From Micromonospora sp. WMMD812 (lineage in GTDB: Bacteria; Actinomycetota; Actinomycetes; Mycobacteriales; Micromonosporaceae): 64,000 bases of DNA. The notes under the pieces are model-generated. The model did not search any database. It was not told where the DNA came from and saw nothing but the letters and a program-made list of their open reading frames with translations. Below are positions 7,850-15,820 of this stretch, piece by piece; position 1 is the stretch's first letter, and each line of letters opens with the position of its first letter. A program made the translations under genes and the position numbers. Location of the stretch: positions 5,913,501 through 5,977,500 of the forward strand of contig NZ_CP114904.1 of NCBI RefSeq assembly GCF_027497215.1, in the 5' to 3' direction.

Positions 7850-9433
7850 GTGCGGTTCCTCGATCTGGCAGCCACCTCCGCCGCCGTGGCCGCCACCAGC
7901 GGCCGACGGGCCAAGGTGGAGTTGCTGGCCGGCGCGCTGCGGGCACTCGACCCGGCCGAGGTGTCGGCCGGCGCCGGCTGGCTCGCCGGCGAGCTGCGCC
8001 AGCGGCAGACCGGCGTCGGCTACGCGAGTCTCCGCGACCTGCCGCCGCCGGCCGACGAGTCGACGCTGACCGTGGCCGCTGTCGACGCGGCGATCGACGA
8101 GATCGCCGGTGTGCACGGTCCCGGTTCGCAGGCCCGCCGCCGGGCGCTGCTCGGTGCGCTCTACGGCGCCGCCACCGCCGACGAGCAGCGACTGCTCACC
8201 GGGCTGTTCAGTGGCGAGCTGCGGCAGGGCGCCCAGTTCGGGCTGCTGGCCGACGCGGTCGCCCGGGCCGCCGACGTGCCGGTGGCCACCGTCCGGCGGG
8301 CCCTGCTGCTCGCCGGCGACCTGCGGGCGGTCGCGGTGGCCGCGCTCGACGGGGGTGCCGCCGCGTTGGCCGGGTTCGGCCTTCGGGTGGGGCGCCCGCT
8401 CGCGCCGATGCTGGCGCAGAGCGCGCCCTCGGTCGACGAGGCGCTCGCCGCGACCGGCGTGCCGGCGATGGTCGACGTCAAGCTCGACGGCATCCGGATC
8501 CAGGTGCACCGCTCCGGCCAGGACATCGCCGTCTTCACCCGCAGCCTCGACGACATCACCGCCCGGGTGCCCGAGGTGGTCGCCGCGGTGCGCGCGCTGC
8601 CCGCCCGGGAGCTGGTGCTCGACGGTGAGGCGATCGGGCTGGACGAGACCGGCCGGCCGCTGCCGTTCCAGCAGACGTCGAGCCGGGCGGCCCGGCGCAC
8701 CACGCCGAGCACCACGGGCCGGGCGCCGGTCGCCCCGGCGGTGCTCGCCGCCGCCGAGACGACGGGCGAGGCGGTGCTGACGCCCTACTTCTTCGACCTG
8801 CTGCACCTCGACGGCGAGGATCTGATCGACCGGCCCGGCCGGGAGCGGTGGGCCGTGCTGGCCGGCGCGGTCGACGAGTCGCTGCTGGTGGGACGGATCG
8901 AGGTCGACGGTCCGGAGCAGGCCGGCGCGGCGTACGCCGCGGCGGTCGACGCCGGCCAGGAGGGGGTCGTGGTCAAGGCGCTGGACGCGCCCTACGACGC
9001 CGGGCGGCGCGGCGCGGCCTGGGTCAAGGTCAAGCCCCGGCACACCCTCGACCTGGTCGTCCTCGCGGTCGAGTGGGGCAGCGGCCGGCGCCAGGGCTGG
9101 CTCTCCAACCTCCACCTCGGCGCCCGCGATCCGCGCACCGGCGAGTTCGTCATGCTCGGCAAGACGTTCAAGGGCCTCACCGACGAGCTGCTGCGCTGGC
9201 AGACCGAACGGTTCCTGGAGCTGGCCGTGGAGAAGGGCGACTGGGTGGTCCGGGTCCGTCCCGAGCAGGTCGTCGAGATCGCGTTCGACGGGGTGCAGAC
9301 CAGCACCCGCTACCCGGGTGGGATGGCGCTGCGGTTCGCCCGGGTGGTGCGCTACCGCGATGACAAGACGGCCGCCGAGGCGGACACGATCGACGCGGTG
9401 CGAGCGCTCCACGCCGGCCGGCCCACCGGCTGA
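7850..9433 (+). CDS. ATP-dependent DNA ligase
   Basis: A 527-aa ligase of the ATP-dependent (archaeal/LigB-like) type. An N-terminal helical DNA-binding domain (~1-190) contains GLFSGELRQGAQFGLLADAV. The adenylation domain contains the nucleophile lysine in VDVKLDGIRIQVHR, followed by LVLDGEAIG, TPYFFDLLHLDG, EGVVVKALDAPYDAGRRG and WVKVKPRHTLDLVV (motifs I, III, IIIa, IV and V). A C-terminal OB domain carries VRPEQVVEIAFDGVQ. Replication in these bacteria uses NAD-dependent LigA, so this one probably serves repair. No primase or Ku domain is fused. The GTG start is supported by the CAGGAT element. Confidence 0.93.
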   Translation: MRFLDLAATSAAVAATSGRRAKVELLAGALRALDPAEVSAGAGWLAGELRQRQTGVGYASLRDLPPPADESTLTVAAVDAAIDEIAGVHGPGSQARRRALLGALYGAATADEQRLLTGLFSGELRQGAQFGLLADAVARAADVPVATVRRALLLAGDLRAVAVAALDGGAAALAGFGLRVGRPLAPMLAQSAPSVDEALAATGVPAMVDVKLDGIRIQVHRSGQDIAVFTRSLDDITARVPEVVAAVRALPARELVLDGEAIGLDETGRPLPFQQTSSRAARRTTPSTTGRAPVAPAVLAAAETTGEAVLTPYFFDLLHLDGEDLIDRPGRERWAVLAGAVDESLLVGRIEVDGPEQAGAAYAAAVDAGQEGVVVKALDAPYDAGRRGAAWVKVKPRHTLDLVVLAVEWGSGRRQGWLSNLHLGARDPRTGEFVMLGKTFKGLTDELLRWQTERFLELAVEKGDWVVRVRPEQVVEIAFDGVQTSTRYPGGMALRFARVVRYRDDKTAAEADTIDAVRALHAGRPTG

Positions 9434-9495
9434 GCGGCGCTCGAGCCGGGATCAGGGCGTCGCCGCGCCGGCGGCGCGATCAGGCCCGAGGCGGG

Positions 9496-10311
9496 TCAGG
9501 CCGGGGTGCTCGGCGTTGGTTCGGCGGCCCGGTCGACCGGCCGGGGCTCGATGCCGGCGGCCCGGCGGGCCTCCCGGCGGGCCGCCCAGCCGTAGCCGAC
9601 GAGCGTCATCACGGCGAAGAGCCACCACTGCACGACGTAGCCGAAGTTCTGCCAGTTGTTGGCGTGCCCGACCGGCACCGCGACGAAGGTCGGGTCGGCC
9701 GCCGGGGTCTGCTCGTCCAGCAGCAGGTACGCGCCGTAGACCGGGTAGGGCAGCTCGCGGGCCAGCCGCGGCACGCCGATCCGCCGGGTCTCCAGCCGAC
9801 CGTCGCGGCGGTTCACCGCGTCCGCGCCGCTCTCGGTCTCGTGCACCCGGCCGACCACTGTCACGTCACCGGACGGGGCGGCGGGCACCTGCGGCTGGGC
9901 GGTCGCCCCGCCCGGCGCCGGCGGGATCCAGCCCCTGTCGACCAGCACGGCGGTGCCGTCGCTCAGCACCAGTGGGGTGAGCACCTCGAAGCCGACCTTG
10001 CTGTCCGCCGTCCGGCCGCGGACCAGGACCGTGTTCGTCGGGTCGTACCGCCCGGTGACGGTGACCCGGGTCCAGACCTTCTCCTCCGCCGGGGCCGGGC
10101 CGGCGGTGCCCGGCCCGCCGCTCGGGGCGGACAGCGCGTCGCGCATCGGCACCGGCGCCATCCGCAGGCCGGCGTCGATCCGCTCGTTGACCTCGGTGCG
10201 TCCGTGGTAGCGGTCCAGCTGCCAGTTGCCCAACCACACCATCACGGCCGCGGCGACCAGGGTCAGCGCGAGGATGCCCAGCCAGCGCGGCGTCAGCAGG
10301 AACCGGTACAC
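9496..10311 (-). CDS. SURF1-family cytochrome oxidase assembly protein
   Basis: A 271-aa membrane protein with the SURF1 architecture: an N-terminal transmembrane helix (LGILALTLVAAAVMVWLGNW) ending in the family GNWQLDR motif, an extracytoplasmic domain containing VLVDRGWIPP, and a C-terminal helix near NWQNFGYVVQWWLFAVMTLVGYGW. It assists haem A insertion into aa3-type oxidase; a likely oxidase subunit (CtaJ) is encoded at 45 kb. GTG 10311 is preferred because TAGCCT lies exactly seven bases upstream. It converges with the ligase gene across a 62-bp GC-rich gap. Confidence 0.9.
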   Translation of the reverse strand: MYRFLLTPRWLGILALTLVAAAVMVWLGNWQLDRYHGRTEVNERIDAGLRMAPVPMRDALSAPSGGPGTAGPAPAEEKVWTRVTVTGRYDPTNTVLVRGRTADSKVGFEVLTPLVLSDGTAVLVDRGWIPPAPGGATAQPQVPAAPSGDVTVVGRVHETESGADAVNRRDGRLETRRIGVPRLARELPYPVYGAYLLLDEQTPAADPTFVAVPVGHANNWQNFGYVVQWWLFAVMTLVGYGWAARREARRAAGIEPRPVDRAAEPTPSTPA

Positions 10312-10318
10312 AGCCACG

Positions 10319-10324
10319 AGGCTA
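10319..10324 (-). promoter_or_regulatory. -10 element of the SURF1 gene
   Basis: On the minus strand TAGCCT precedes GTG 10311 by seven bases, fitting a leaderless transcript. Confidence 0.5.
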
Positions 10325-10414
10325 CCCGTATGACCGGAACCACTGTCCGCGACGGCCCGGGTCCACCTGCGCGACAGGCGCACGCCGTACCGCTCGCGTA
10401 TCGGCGGGGACCGG

Positions 10415-10420
10415 TATGGT
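10415..10420 (+). promoter_or_regulatory. Possible -10 for the CobB-like gene
   Basis: TATGGT (TANNNT), 63 bp upstream of the start at 10484. No convincing -35. The leader contains no recognisable B12 box. Confidence 0.3.
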
Positions 10421-10483
10421 CACCGGACGGACCGCCGCCGCGGTCCTCTGCCGCGTACCCCCGCCGCCCACGAGGAGTCGATG

Positions 10484-11887
10484 ATGACCGTCGTGCCGCG
10501 CCTGGTGTTCAGCGCGCCGTCCTCCGGGCACGGCAAGAACGCGCTGGCGATCGGGCTCCTCGCCGCGCTCGCGGACCGCGACATGGCGGTCGCCGGGTTC
10601 AAGATCGGGCCGGATCAGGTCGACGCCGGCTACCTCGGGCTGGCCTCGGGCCGGCCCGGGCGCACCCTCGACCCCCGGCTGGTCGGCGCCGACCGGCTCG
10701 CCCCGCTGGTCGCGCACGGCGCCGCGGGCGCCGAACTCGCCCTGGTGCAGGGCAGCATGGGCCTGTACGACAGCGTCACCGGCCACCCCGAGCGCGACTC
10801 GACGGCGGCCGTGGCCACCGCGCTGCGCAGTCCGGTCGTGCTGGTCGTCGACGTCGGCGCGATGGGCCAGTCGGCCGCCGCCCTGGTGCACGGCTTCCGC
10901 TCGTTCGACGAGCAGCTCTGGCTCGGCGGGGTGATCCTCACCCGGGTCGCCTCCTCCCGGCACGAGGCGATGCTGCGCGAGGCGCTCGACGACATCGATG
11001 TGCCGGTCTACGGCGCCCTGCGCCGCCAGGACCTGCCCCCGGTGCTCCCGAGCCGCCGGCTCGGCGTGGTGCCGGCCATCGGTGGCTCCGCCGAGGCGGC
11101 CCGCGCCGTCCGCCGGCTGGGCGAGGCGGTCGCCGCCACGGTCGACCTGGAGCGGCTGCTCGGGCTGGCCCGCTCCGCCCCGGCGCTGCCGGGCACCGCC
11201 TGGTCGCCGGAGGACGCGCTCGGCGCCCCGGTGGCCGCGGCGGCGCCGCCGCTGATCGCGCTCGCCGGCGCGCCCGGCGGCAGCTACAGCCCACCGGAGA
11301 CGGCCGAGCTGCTCCGGGCCGCCGGGGCCGAGGTGGTCACCGTCGATCCGCTGCGCGACGAGGCGCTGCCCGCCGGCACTCGCGCGCTGGTCGTCGGCGG
11401 CGGGCTCCCCGAGTCGTACGCCGAGCAGCTGTCGGCCAACCGCAAGCTCTGCATCGCGGTGGCCGAACTGGCGCGCACCGGCCGGCCGGTGGTCGCCGAG
11501 GGCACGGGGCTGCTCTGGCTGGCTCGGGAGCTGGACGGGCTGCCGATGTGCGGAGTGCTGGACGCGGTGGGCGCGAGCCGCGACGGCGTGGTGGTCGGCT
11601 ACCGGGAGGCGACCGCCCAGACCGACAGCGTTCTCGCCCCGCAGGGCGCGGTGCTGGTGGGGCACAAGGAGCACCGTGCCGTGCTCAACCCGCGGGCCGG
11701 TCAGCGGCCGGCGTGGAGCTGGGAGGGCGGCACGCCGGAGGGCTTCGTCTGGCGCAACGTGCACGCCTCCCAGCTCACCGTGCACTGGGCCGGCTACCCG
11801 GACATCGCCGGCCGGCTGGTGTCGGCGGCGCTCGGCGATCCCGCGCCCGAGGCGGTGCCGGCCGGGCCCGGCGGGGTGCCGGCGTGA
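10484..11887 (+). CDS. CobB/CbiA-like protein with degenerate active sites (possible pseudoenzyme)
   Basis: A 467-aa protein aligning end to end with cobyrinate a,c-diamide synthase, the CobB/CbiA enzyme that amidates the a and c positions. Key positions are altered. The P-loop reads SSGHGKN, with Asn19 where Ser/Thr binds Mg-ATP. GPDYIDPGYH has become GPDQVDAGY. The glutamate of VEGVMGLYDG is Gln89 (VQGSMGLYDS). The glutaminase nucleophile motif AECxG is AEGTG, with Gly340 in place of Cys. HASYLHxHW is HASQLTVHW. The frame is intact with normal codon use, so it is maintained. It may be an amidation-dead paralogue with a regulatory or scaffold role, or use ammonia and altered ATP binding. Start: AGGAG (10473-10477) is six bases before ATG 10484, so 10481 is less likely. 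It overlaps the GNAT gene by GTGA. Confidence 0.85.
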   Translation: MTVVPRLVFSAPSSGHGKNALAIGLLAALADRDMAVAGFKIGPDQVDAGYLGLASGRPGRTLDPRLVGADRLAPLVAHGAAGAELALVQGSMGLYDSVTGHPERDSTAAVATALRSPVVLVVDVGAMGQSAAALVHGFRSFDEQLWLGGVILTRVASSRHEAMLREALDDIDVPVYGALRRQDLPPVLPSRRLGVVPAIGGSAEAARAVRRLGEAVAATVDLERLLGLARSAPALPGTAWSPEDALGAPVAAAAPPLIALAGAPGGSYSPPETAELLRAAGAEVVTVDPLRDEALPAGTRALVVGGGLPESYAEQLSANRKLCIAVAELARTGRPVVAEGTGLLWLARELDGLPMCGVLDAVGASRDGVVVGYREATAQTDSVLAPQGAVLVGHKEHRAVLNPRAGQRPAWSWEGGTPEGFVWRNVHASQLTVHWAGYPDIAGRLVSAALGDPAPEAVPAGPGGVPA

Positions 11888-12453
11888 CCGGTCAGGTCGC
11901 GGTACGCCGCTTCCCGACGCTGACCGTCTCCACCCCGCGCACGGAGGTGCGGCAGTTGGCGGCCACGGACGCCGCGGCGGCCGGGGAGATCCTCGCCGAC
12001 AAGCTGACCCGGCGTTGGCTGCCGCTGGCCGACGACTCCGGCCCGATCGACGGCCACGCCTGGTGCACCGACCTGGCGCGGCAGCGCCGGGACAGCGGGG
12101 ACGGCGACCACTACGGGGTGGTCCGCCGGGAGGACGGCGCCCTCGTCGGCTGCCTGTGGACCCGGCGTACCGACTGGGGCGCCCGGCTCACCGAGATCTC
12201 GTACGCGATGGCCCCGCACGCCCGCGGCTTCGGGCTGACCGCGGAGGCGGTGGACGCGGTGGCCATCGCGCTGATCCTCGAACATGGATTCCAACGGGTC
12301 GAGCTGCGGGTGGCGCCGGGCAACACCGCGTCCCGGCGGGTGGCCGAGAAGGCTGGCTTCAGCTACGAGGGCCTGCTCCGCAACGCCGGCTACGTCCGGG
12401 GTGCCCGGGCCGACCTGGAACTCTGGTCCTTCGTGGCGGCCGACCTCCGCTGA
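11884..12453 (+). CDS. GNAT N-acetyltransferase (RimJ/RimL-like)
   Basis: A 189-aa acetyltransferase. It has the LRQLxxxDAxAxxE-type opening, the beta-bulge AMAPHARGFGLTAEAVDAV acetyl-CoA loop, and the ELRVAPGNTASRRVAEKAGF motif with FSYEGLLRNAGYVRG, as in ribosomal-protein and small-molecule acetyltransferases. The substrate is unknown. GTG 11884 overlaps the CobB-like stop by 4 nt, so the pair is co-translated. A perfect palindrome follows. Confidence 0.88.
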   Translation: MTGQVAVRRFPTLTVSTPRTEVRQLAATDAAAAGEILADKLTRRWLPLADDSGPIDGHAWCTDLARQRRDSGDGDHYGVVRREDGALVGCLWTRRTDWGARLTEISYAMAPHARGFGLTAEAVDAVAIALILEHGFQRVELRVAPGNTASRRVAEKAGFSYEGLLRNAGYVRGARADLELWSFVAADLR

Positions 12454-12459
12454 CCCGCA

Positions 12460-12487
12460 CGGGTCGGCGGAGGCCTCCGCCGACCCG
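12460..12487. terminator. Perfect 14-bp palindrome between convergent genes
   Basis: CGGGTCGGCGGAGG and its exact complement meet without a spacer, between the GNAT stop and the PBP stop. Symmetric GC-rich hairpins at such places are likely bidirectional terminators. Confidence 0.6.
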
Positions 12488-12493
12488 GCCGGG

Positions 12494-14626
12494 TCAGCCG
12501 ACTATCGCGTCGGAGGGTGGGGTGAACTGGCGGGTGGGTTTGCCCTTCAGGGCGTCGCGGAGCGTCTCGGAGACCGCGGCGATCGGCACCTGGGACTGAC
12601 CGTCACCGACCGCGTTGAACGGGTTGTCCGGGTCGGAGATGAAGCTCGCCGCGGCGAGTTCCGGGGTGTAGCCGACGAACCAGGCGGACCGGGTGCTGTC
12701 CGTGGTACCGGTCTTGCCGGCCACCGGCCGCCCGACGGTGCCCCGGACGCTGTCCGCCGTCGACCAACCACCGCATCCCCCGCGGGCCGGGGTGTCGCCG
12801 GTCGGGCAGCGGGCCGCGTCGGTGGCCGCCCGGGCGGCGTCGGCGCTCACGACCTGCCGGCAGCGCGGCTTGGCGACCTCGCGGGCGATGCCCCCGGCGG
12901 TGGTGTACGTCGTCGGCGTGCCGTCCCGGTTCATGATCGCCTGCACCGGGATCGCCTCGCAGTACCGGCCGTCGGCGGCGATGGCCGCATACGCGTTCGC
13001 CATCTCCAGCGGTGTCGCGTCGGAGACACCCAGGGTGAACGCGCCCCACTTCTTCACCTTCGCCGGTGAGGCCTGGTCCCGGTCGACGTCGGTGCGCCAG
13101 CGCAGCCCGAGCTGCTCGGCCAGCCGGACGCCCGCCTCGGCGCCGATCTGCTCCTCCAGCCACACGAAGTACGTGTTGACCGACTTGCCGAACCCGGACC
13201 ACATGGTCTGCTGGCCGCTCATCGCCCCGCTCGCGTTGGACGGCGCCCAGTTGTCGAAGACCTTCGACTGGTAGCGGTACGGGGCGTTGAACGAGGTGGA
13301 GAGGGTCATCCCCGAGTTAAGCGCGGCCAGCATCGGGAACATCTTGAACGTCGACCCGGCCTGGTAGCCCGGCAGGTCGCCGCCGCCGAGCAGCGGCGCC
13401 ACCGTGTTCGGGTAGTTCGCCTTCACCTTCGGCCCGGCCTCCGGGTTCGAGCTCTGCGGGTTCTCGCTCAGGTCCAGCGAGTACGTCCGGTTGACCGCCA
13501 TGGCCTTCACCCGCCCGGTGCCCGGTTCGGAGACCACGATGCCGTTGGCGAACGGGCTGCCGGTGGCCTCCTTGGCGCCGACGTTCTTCTCCGCCGCGTC
13601 CTGGATCTTCGGGTCGATGCTGAGCACGATCCGGTAGCCGCCGCGGCGCAGCTTGTCCATCCGCTCCAGCCGGTTCTCGCCGAACGCCGGCTGCGAGCTC
13701 CACCAGTTCTTCAGGTAGTCGCAGGCGAAGCCCCAGCTGTTGAACTTCTCCGGGATCGCGGCGCAGTCGTTCGGCGGGTCGGTCAGCTTCAGCCGGATCG
13801 GCTCCGCCTTGGCCGCCGCGGCGGCGTCCGGTGACAGGTAGCCGAGCTGGCTCATCCGGTCCAGCACGTAGTTGCGCCGCGCGGTGGCGTCCTTCTGGTC
13901 CGACGAGGCCGGGTCGTACTCGCTGGGGGACTTGACCAGCCCGGCGAGGGTGGCCGCCTCGACGGGGGTGAGGTCCTTCGGAGTCTTGGAGAAGAAGATC
14001 TCGCTGGCCGCGTAGATGCCGTACGCCCGGTGGCCGAAGTACGCGGAGTTCAGGTAGCGCTCGAGGATGTCCTCCTTGCTCAACTCCTTCTCCAGGTCCA
14101 GCGCCATGCGCATCTCCTTGACCTTGCGCAGGCTGGTCTGCTGGGTGGCCTCCTGGACCTCCTTCGGAGTCGTCGCGCTGTCCCGCAGGGCCATCCGGAC
14201 GTACTGCATGGTCAGCGTGGACGCGCCCTGGGACACCCCGCTGGAGCGGGCGTTGGCCACGAACGCACGGGCGACACCCTTCGGGTCGACGCCCTTGTGC
14301 TGGTAGAAGCGGGAGTCCTCGGCCGCCACGATGGCCTGCTGGATGTTCGGGGACATGTCCGACAGCTTGGTGTACTGCCGGTACTCCTCGTAGAACATCG
14401 TCAGGACGGTCTTGCCGTCCGGCGCGTAGAGATAGGACGTCTCCGCCGGCAGGGCGGTGGTCAACAGCTTGGTCTTGTGCTCCACGGCGTGCGCGGTGGC
14501 TTTCGCGCCCAACCCGGTGAAGGCGACCAGGGGATAAGCGACGGCGGCGATCACGATGCCGGCGATCAGCCCGGCGCGGAGGAGAGGAACGAGACGACCA
14601 GCGGCAGCAAGGGGTCGGTTGCTCAC
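12494..14626 (-). CDS. Class A penicillin-binding protein (transglycosylase/transpeptidase)
   Basis: A 710-aa bifunctional peptidoglycan synthase. One transmembrane helix (~14-36) precedes the GT51 glycosyltransferase domain: AAEDSRFYQHKGVD with catalytic Glu103, GASTLTMQYVR, and KELSKEDILERYLNSAYFG. The penicillin-binding domain follows with Ser425 in the STFK motif, SVN in GKSVNTYFVW, and KTGT in VAGKTGTTDS, so all catalytic motifs are intact. The tail after KTGT is short, with no PASTA domain. GTG 14626 follows TAGCTT by six bases. A palindromic operator candidate overlaps the promoter, suggesting regulated expression. Confidence 0.94.
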   Translation of the reverse strand: MSNRPLAAAGRLVPLLRAGLIAGIVIAAVAYPLVAFTGLGAKATAHAVEHKTKLLTTALPAETSYLYAPDGKTVLTMFYEEYRQYTKLSDMSPNIQQAIVAAEDSRFYQHKGVDPKGVARAFVANARSSGVSQGASTLTMQYVRMALRDSATTPKEVQEATQQTSLRKVKEMRMALDLEKELSKEDILERYLNSAYFGHRAYGIYAASEIFFSKTPKDLTPVEAATLAGLVKSPSEYDPASSDQKDATARRNYVLDRMSQLGYLSPDAAAAAKAEPIRLKLTDPPNDCAAIPEKFNSWGFACDYLKNWWSSQPAFGENRLERMDKLRRGGYRIVLSIDPKIQDAAEKNVGAKEATGSPFANGIVVSEPGTGRVKAMAVNRTYSLDLSENPQSSNPEAGPKVKANYPNTVAPLLGGGDLPGYQAGSTFKMFPMLAALNSGMTLSTSFNAPYRYQSKVFDNWAPSNASGAMSGQQTMWSGFGKSVNTYFVWLEEQIGAEAGVRLAEQLGLRWRTDVDRDQASPAKVKKWGAFTLGVSDATPLEMANAYAAIAADGRYCEAIPVQAIMNRDGTPTTYTTAGGIAREVAKPRCRQVVSADAARAATDAARCPTGDTPARGGCGGWSTADSVRGTVGRPVAGKTGTTDSTRSAWFVGYTPELAAASFISDPDNPFNAVGDGQSQVPIAAVSETLRDALKGKPTRQFTPPSDAIVG

Positions 14627-14632
14627 AAGGTC

Positions 14633-14638
14633 AAGCTA
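14633..14638 (-). promoter_or_regulatory. -10 element of the PBP gene
   Basis: On the minus strand TAGCTT precedes GTG 14626 by six bases with no Shine-Dalgarno; probable leaderless promoter. Confidence 0.5.
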
Positions 14639-14641
14639 TGA

Positions 14642-14660
14642 CATTTCCGATTCGGAAATG
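14642..14660. promoter_or_regulatory. Palindromic operator candidate at the PBP promoter
   Basis: CATTTCCGATTCGGAAATG is a perfect 9-1-9 palindrome, AT-rich against its surroundings, lying directly upstream of the PBP -10 in the spacer/-35 position. That geometry suits repression by a dimeric helix-turn-helix protein. The cobC start is about 100 bp away on the other strand, so it could act on both genes. Confidence 0.55.
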
Positions 14661-14745
14661 AGAAGAATTCATAAACGGGCGGACGGGCGTCCGGCCGTGA
14701 CGTGTCCCACGCCGTGATCCGCTGTCCCGCACGCCGCCTTCCCGG

Positions 14746-14751
14746 CAGGAT
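14746..14751 (+). promoter_or_regulatory. CAGGAT -10-like element before cobC
   Basis: CAGGAT, seven bases before ATG 14759; no Shine-Dalgarno. Confidence 0.45.
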
Positions 14752-14758
14752 CGCGGAC

Positions 14759-15820
14759 ATGCGTGGTCAGCCGAGCGAGCCCGACCTCGCCCACCACGGC
14801 GACGCGGAGGTGGGGGAGGGGCTGGTCGACCTCGCGGTCAACGTCCGCCGGGCGCCGCTGCCGCCGTGGTTGGCCGGGCCGATCGCCGCCACCCTGACCG
14901 ACCTGGCCCGCTATCCGGACCCGGCGCCCGCCCGGGCCGCCGTCGCCGCCCGGCACGGCCGTACTCCGGACGAGGTACTGCTGACCGCCGGCGCCGCCGA
15001 GGGGTTCGTGCTGCTCGCCCAGGCCCTGCGCGGGGTACGCCGGCCGGTGGTGGTGCATCCGCAGTTCACCGAACCCGAGGCCGCGCTCCGGGCCGCCGGC
15101 CACCGAGTGGAGCGGGTCCTGCTCGACGCCGCGGACGACTTCCGCCTCGATCCGGCCCGGGTGCCCGCCGACGCCGACCTGGTGATGATCGGCAACCCGA
15201 CCAACCCCACCTCCGTCCTGCACCCGGCGGACACCCTGGCCGCGCTGGCCCGGCCCGGTCGGGTGCTGGTCGTCGACGAGGCGTTCGCGGACACCACCGC
15301 GACCCCCGGCCGCCCCGGCGAGCCGGAGTCCCTCGCCGGCCGCCGGGACCTGCCCGGCCTGCTGGTGGTCCGCAGCCTCACCAAGACCTGGGGGCTCGCC
15401 GGGCTGCGGATCGGCTACCTGCTGGGCGCGCCGGAGCTGCTCACCCGGCTCGCCGCCGTCCAGCCGCTCTGGGCGGTCTCCACGCCCGCGCTGGCGGCCG
15501 CCGCCGCGTGCGCCACGCCCGTCGCCGTCGAGGCCGAGCGCGCCATCGCCGCGCAACTCGCCGCCGACCGCGACCACCTGGTCGCCCGCCTCGCCGACCT
15601 GCCGGGCGTACGCGTCGCCGGACGACCGGCCAGCGCGTTCGTGCTCATCCACCGGCCCGGCGCCGCCGCCCTCCGCGCCGCCCTGCGGGAGCGTGGCTGG
15701 GCCGTGCGCCGGGGCGACACCTTCCCCGGCCTCGGGCCGGACTGGTTGCGGGTGGCGGTCCGGGACCCGGCCACCACCGACGCGTTCATCCGGGTACTGG
15801 GCGAGATTCTGGAGGCATGA
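14759..15820 (+). CDS. cobC: CobC-type PLP-dependent aminotransferase-fold protein
   Basis: A 353-aa fold-type I PLP protein of the actinobacterial CobC (Rv2231c-like) family. In related threonine-phosphate decarboxylases the product is the aminopropanol phosphate used by CobD. GAAEGFVLLAQALRG, GNPTNPTSVLHP, VVDEAFAD and the PLP lysine in RSLTKTWGLAGLRIGYLL are all present. Histidinol-phosphate aminotransferase relatives share these motifs; the position directly before cobT and cobA supports the cobalamin assignment. Overlap with cobT is 1 nt (TGATG). Confidence 0.85.
   Translation: MRGQPSEPDLAHHGDAEVGEGLVDLAVNVRRAPLPPWLAGPIAATLTDLARYPDPAPARAAVAARHGRTPDEVLLTAGAAEGFVLLAQALRGVRRPVVVHPQFTEPEAALRAAGHRVERVLLDAADDFRLDPARVPADADLVMIGNPTNPTSVLHPADTLAALARPGRVLVVDEAFADTTATPGRPGEPESLAGRRDLPGLLVVRSLTKTWGLAGLRIGYLLGAPELLTRLAAVQPLWAVSTPALAAAAACATPVAVEAERAIAAQLAADRDHLVARLADLPGVRVAGRPASAFVLIHRPGAAALRAALRERGWAVRRGDTFPGLGPDWLRVAVRDPATTDAFIRVLGEILEA

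Noticed and set aside
6151..7914. 587-aa minus-strand frame opposite the dipeptidase
   Set aside because: His/Arg/Gly-rich antisense shadow without recognisable motifs.
9664..12453. 929-aa plus-strand frame running into the GNAT gene
   Set aside because: The first 740 residues are antisense or out-of-frame shadow of SURF1 and the CobB-like gene; only the last 189 residues form a domain, and they have their own GTG at 11884.
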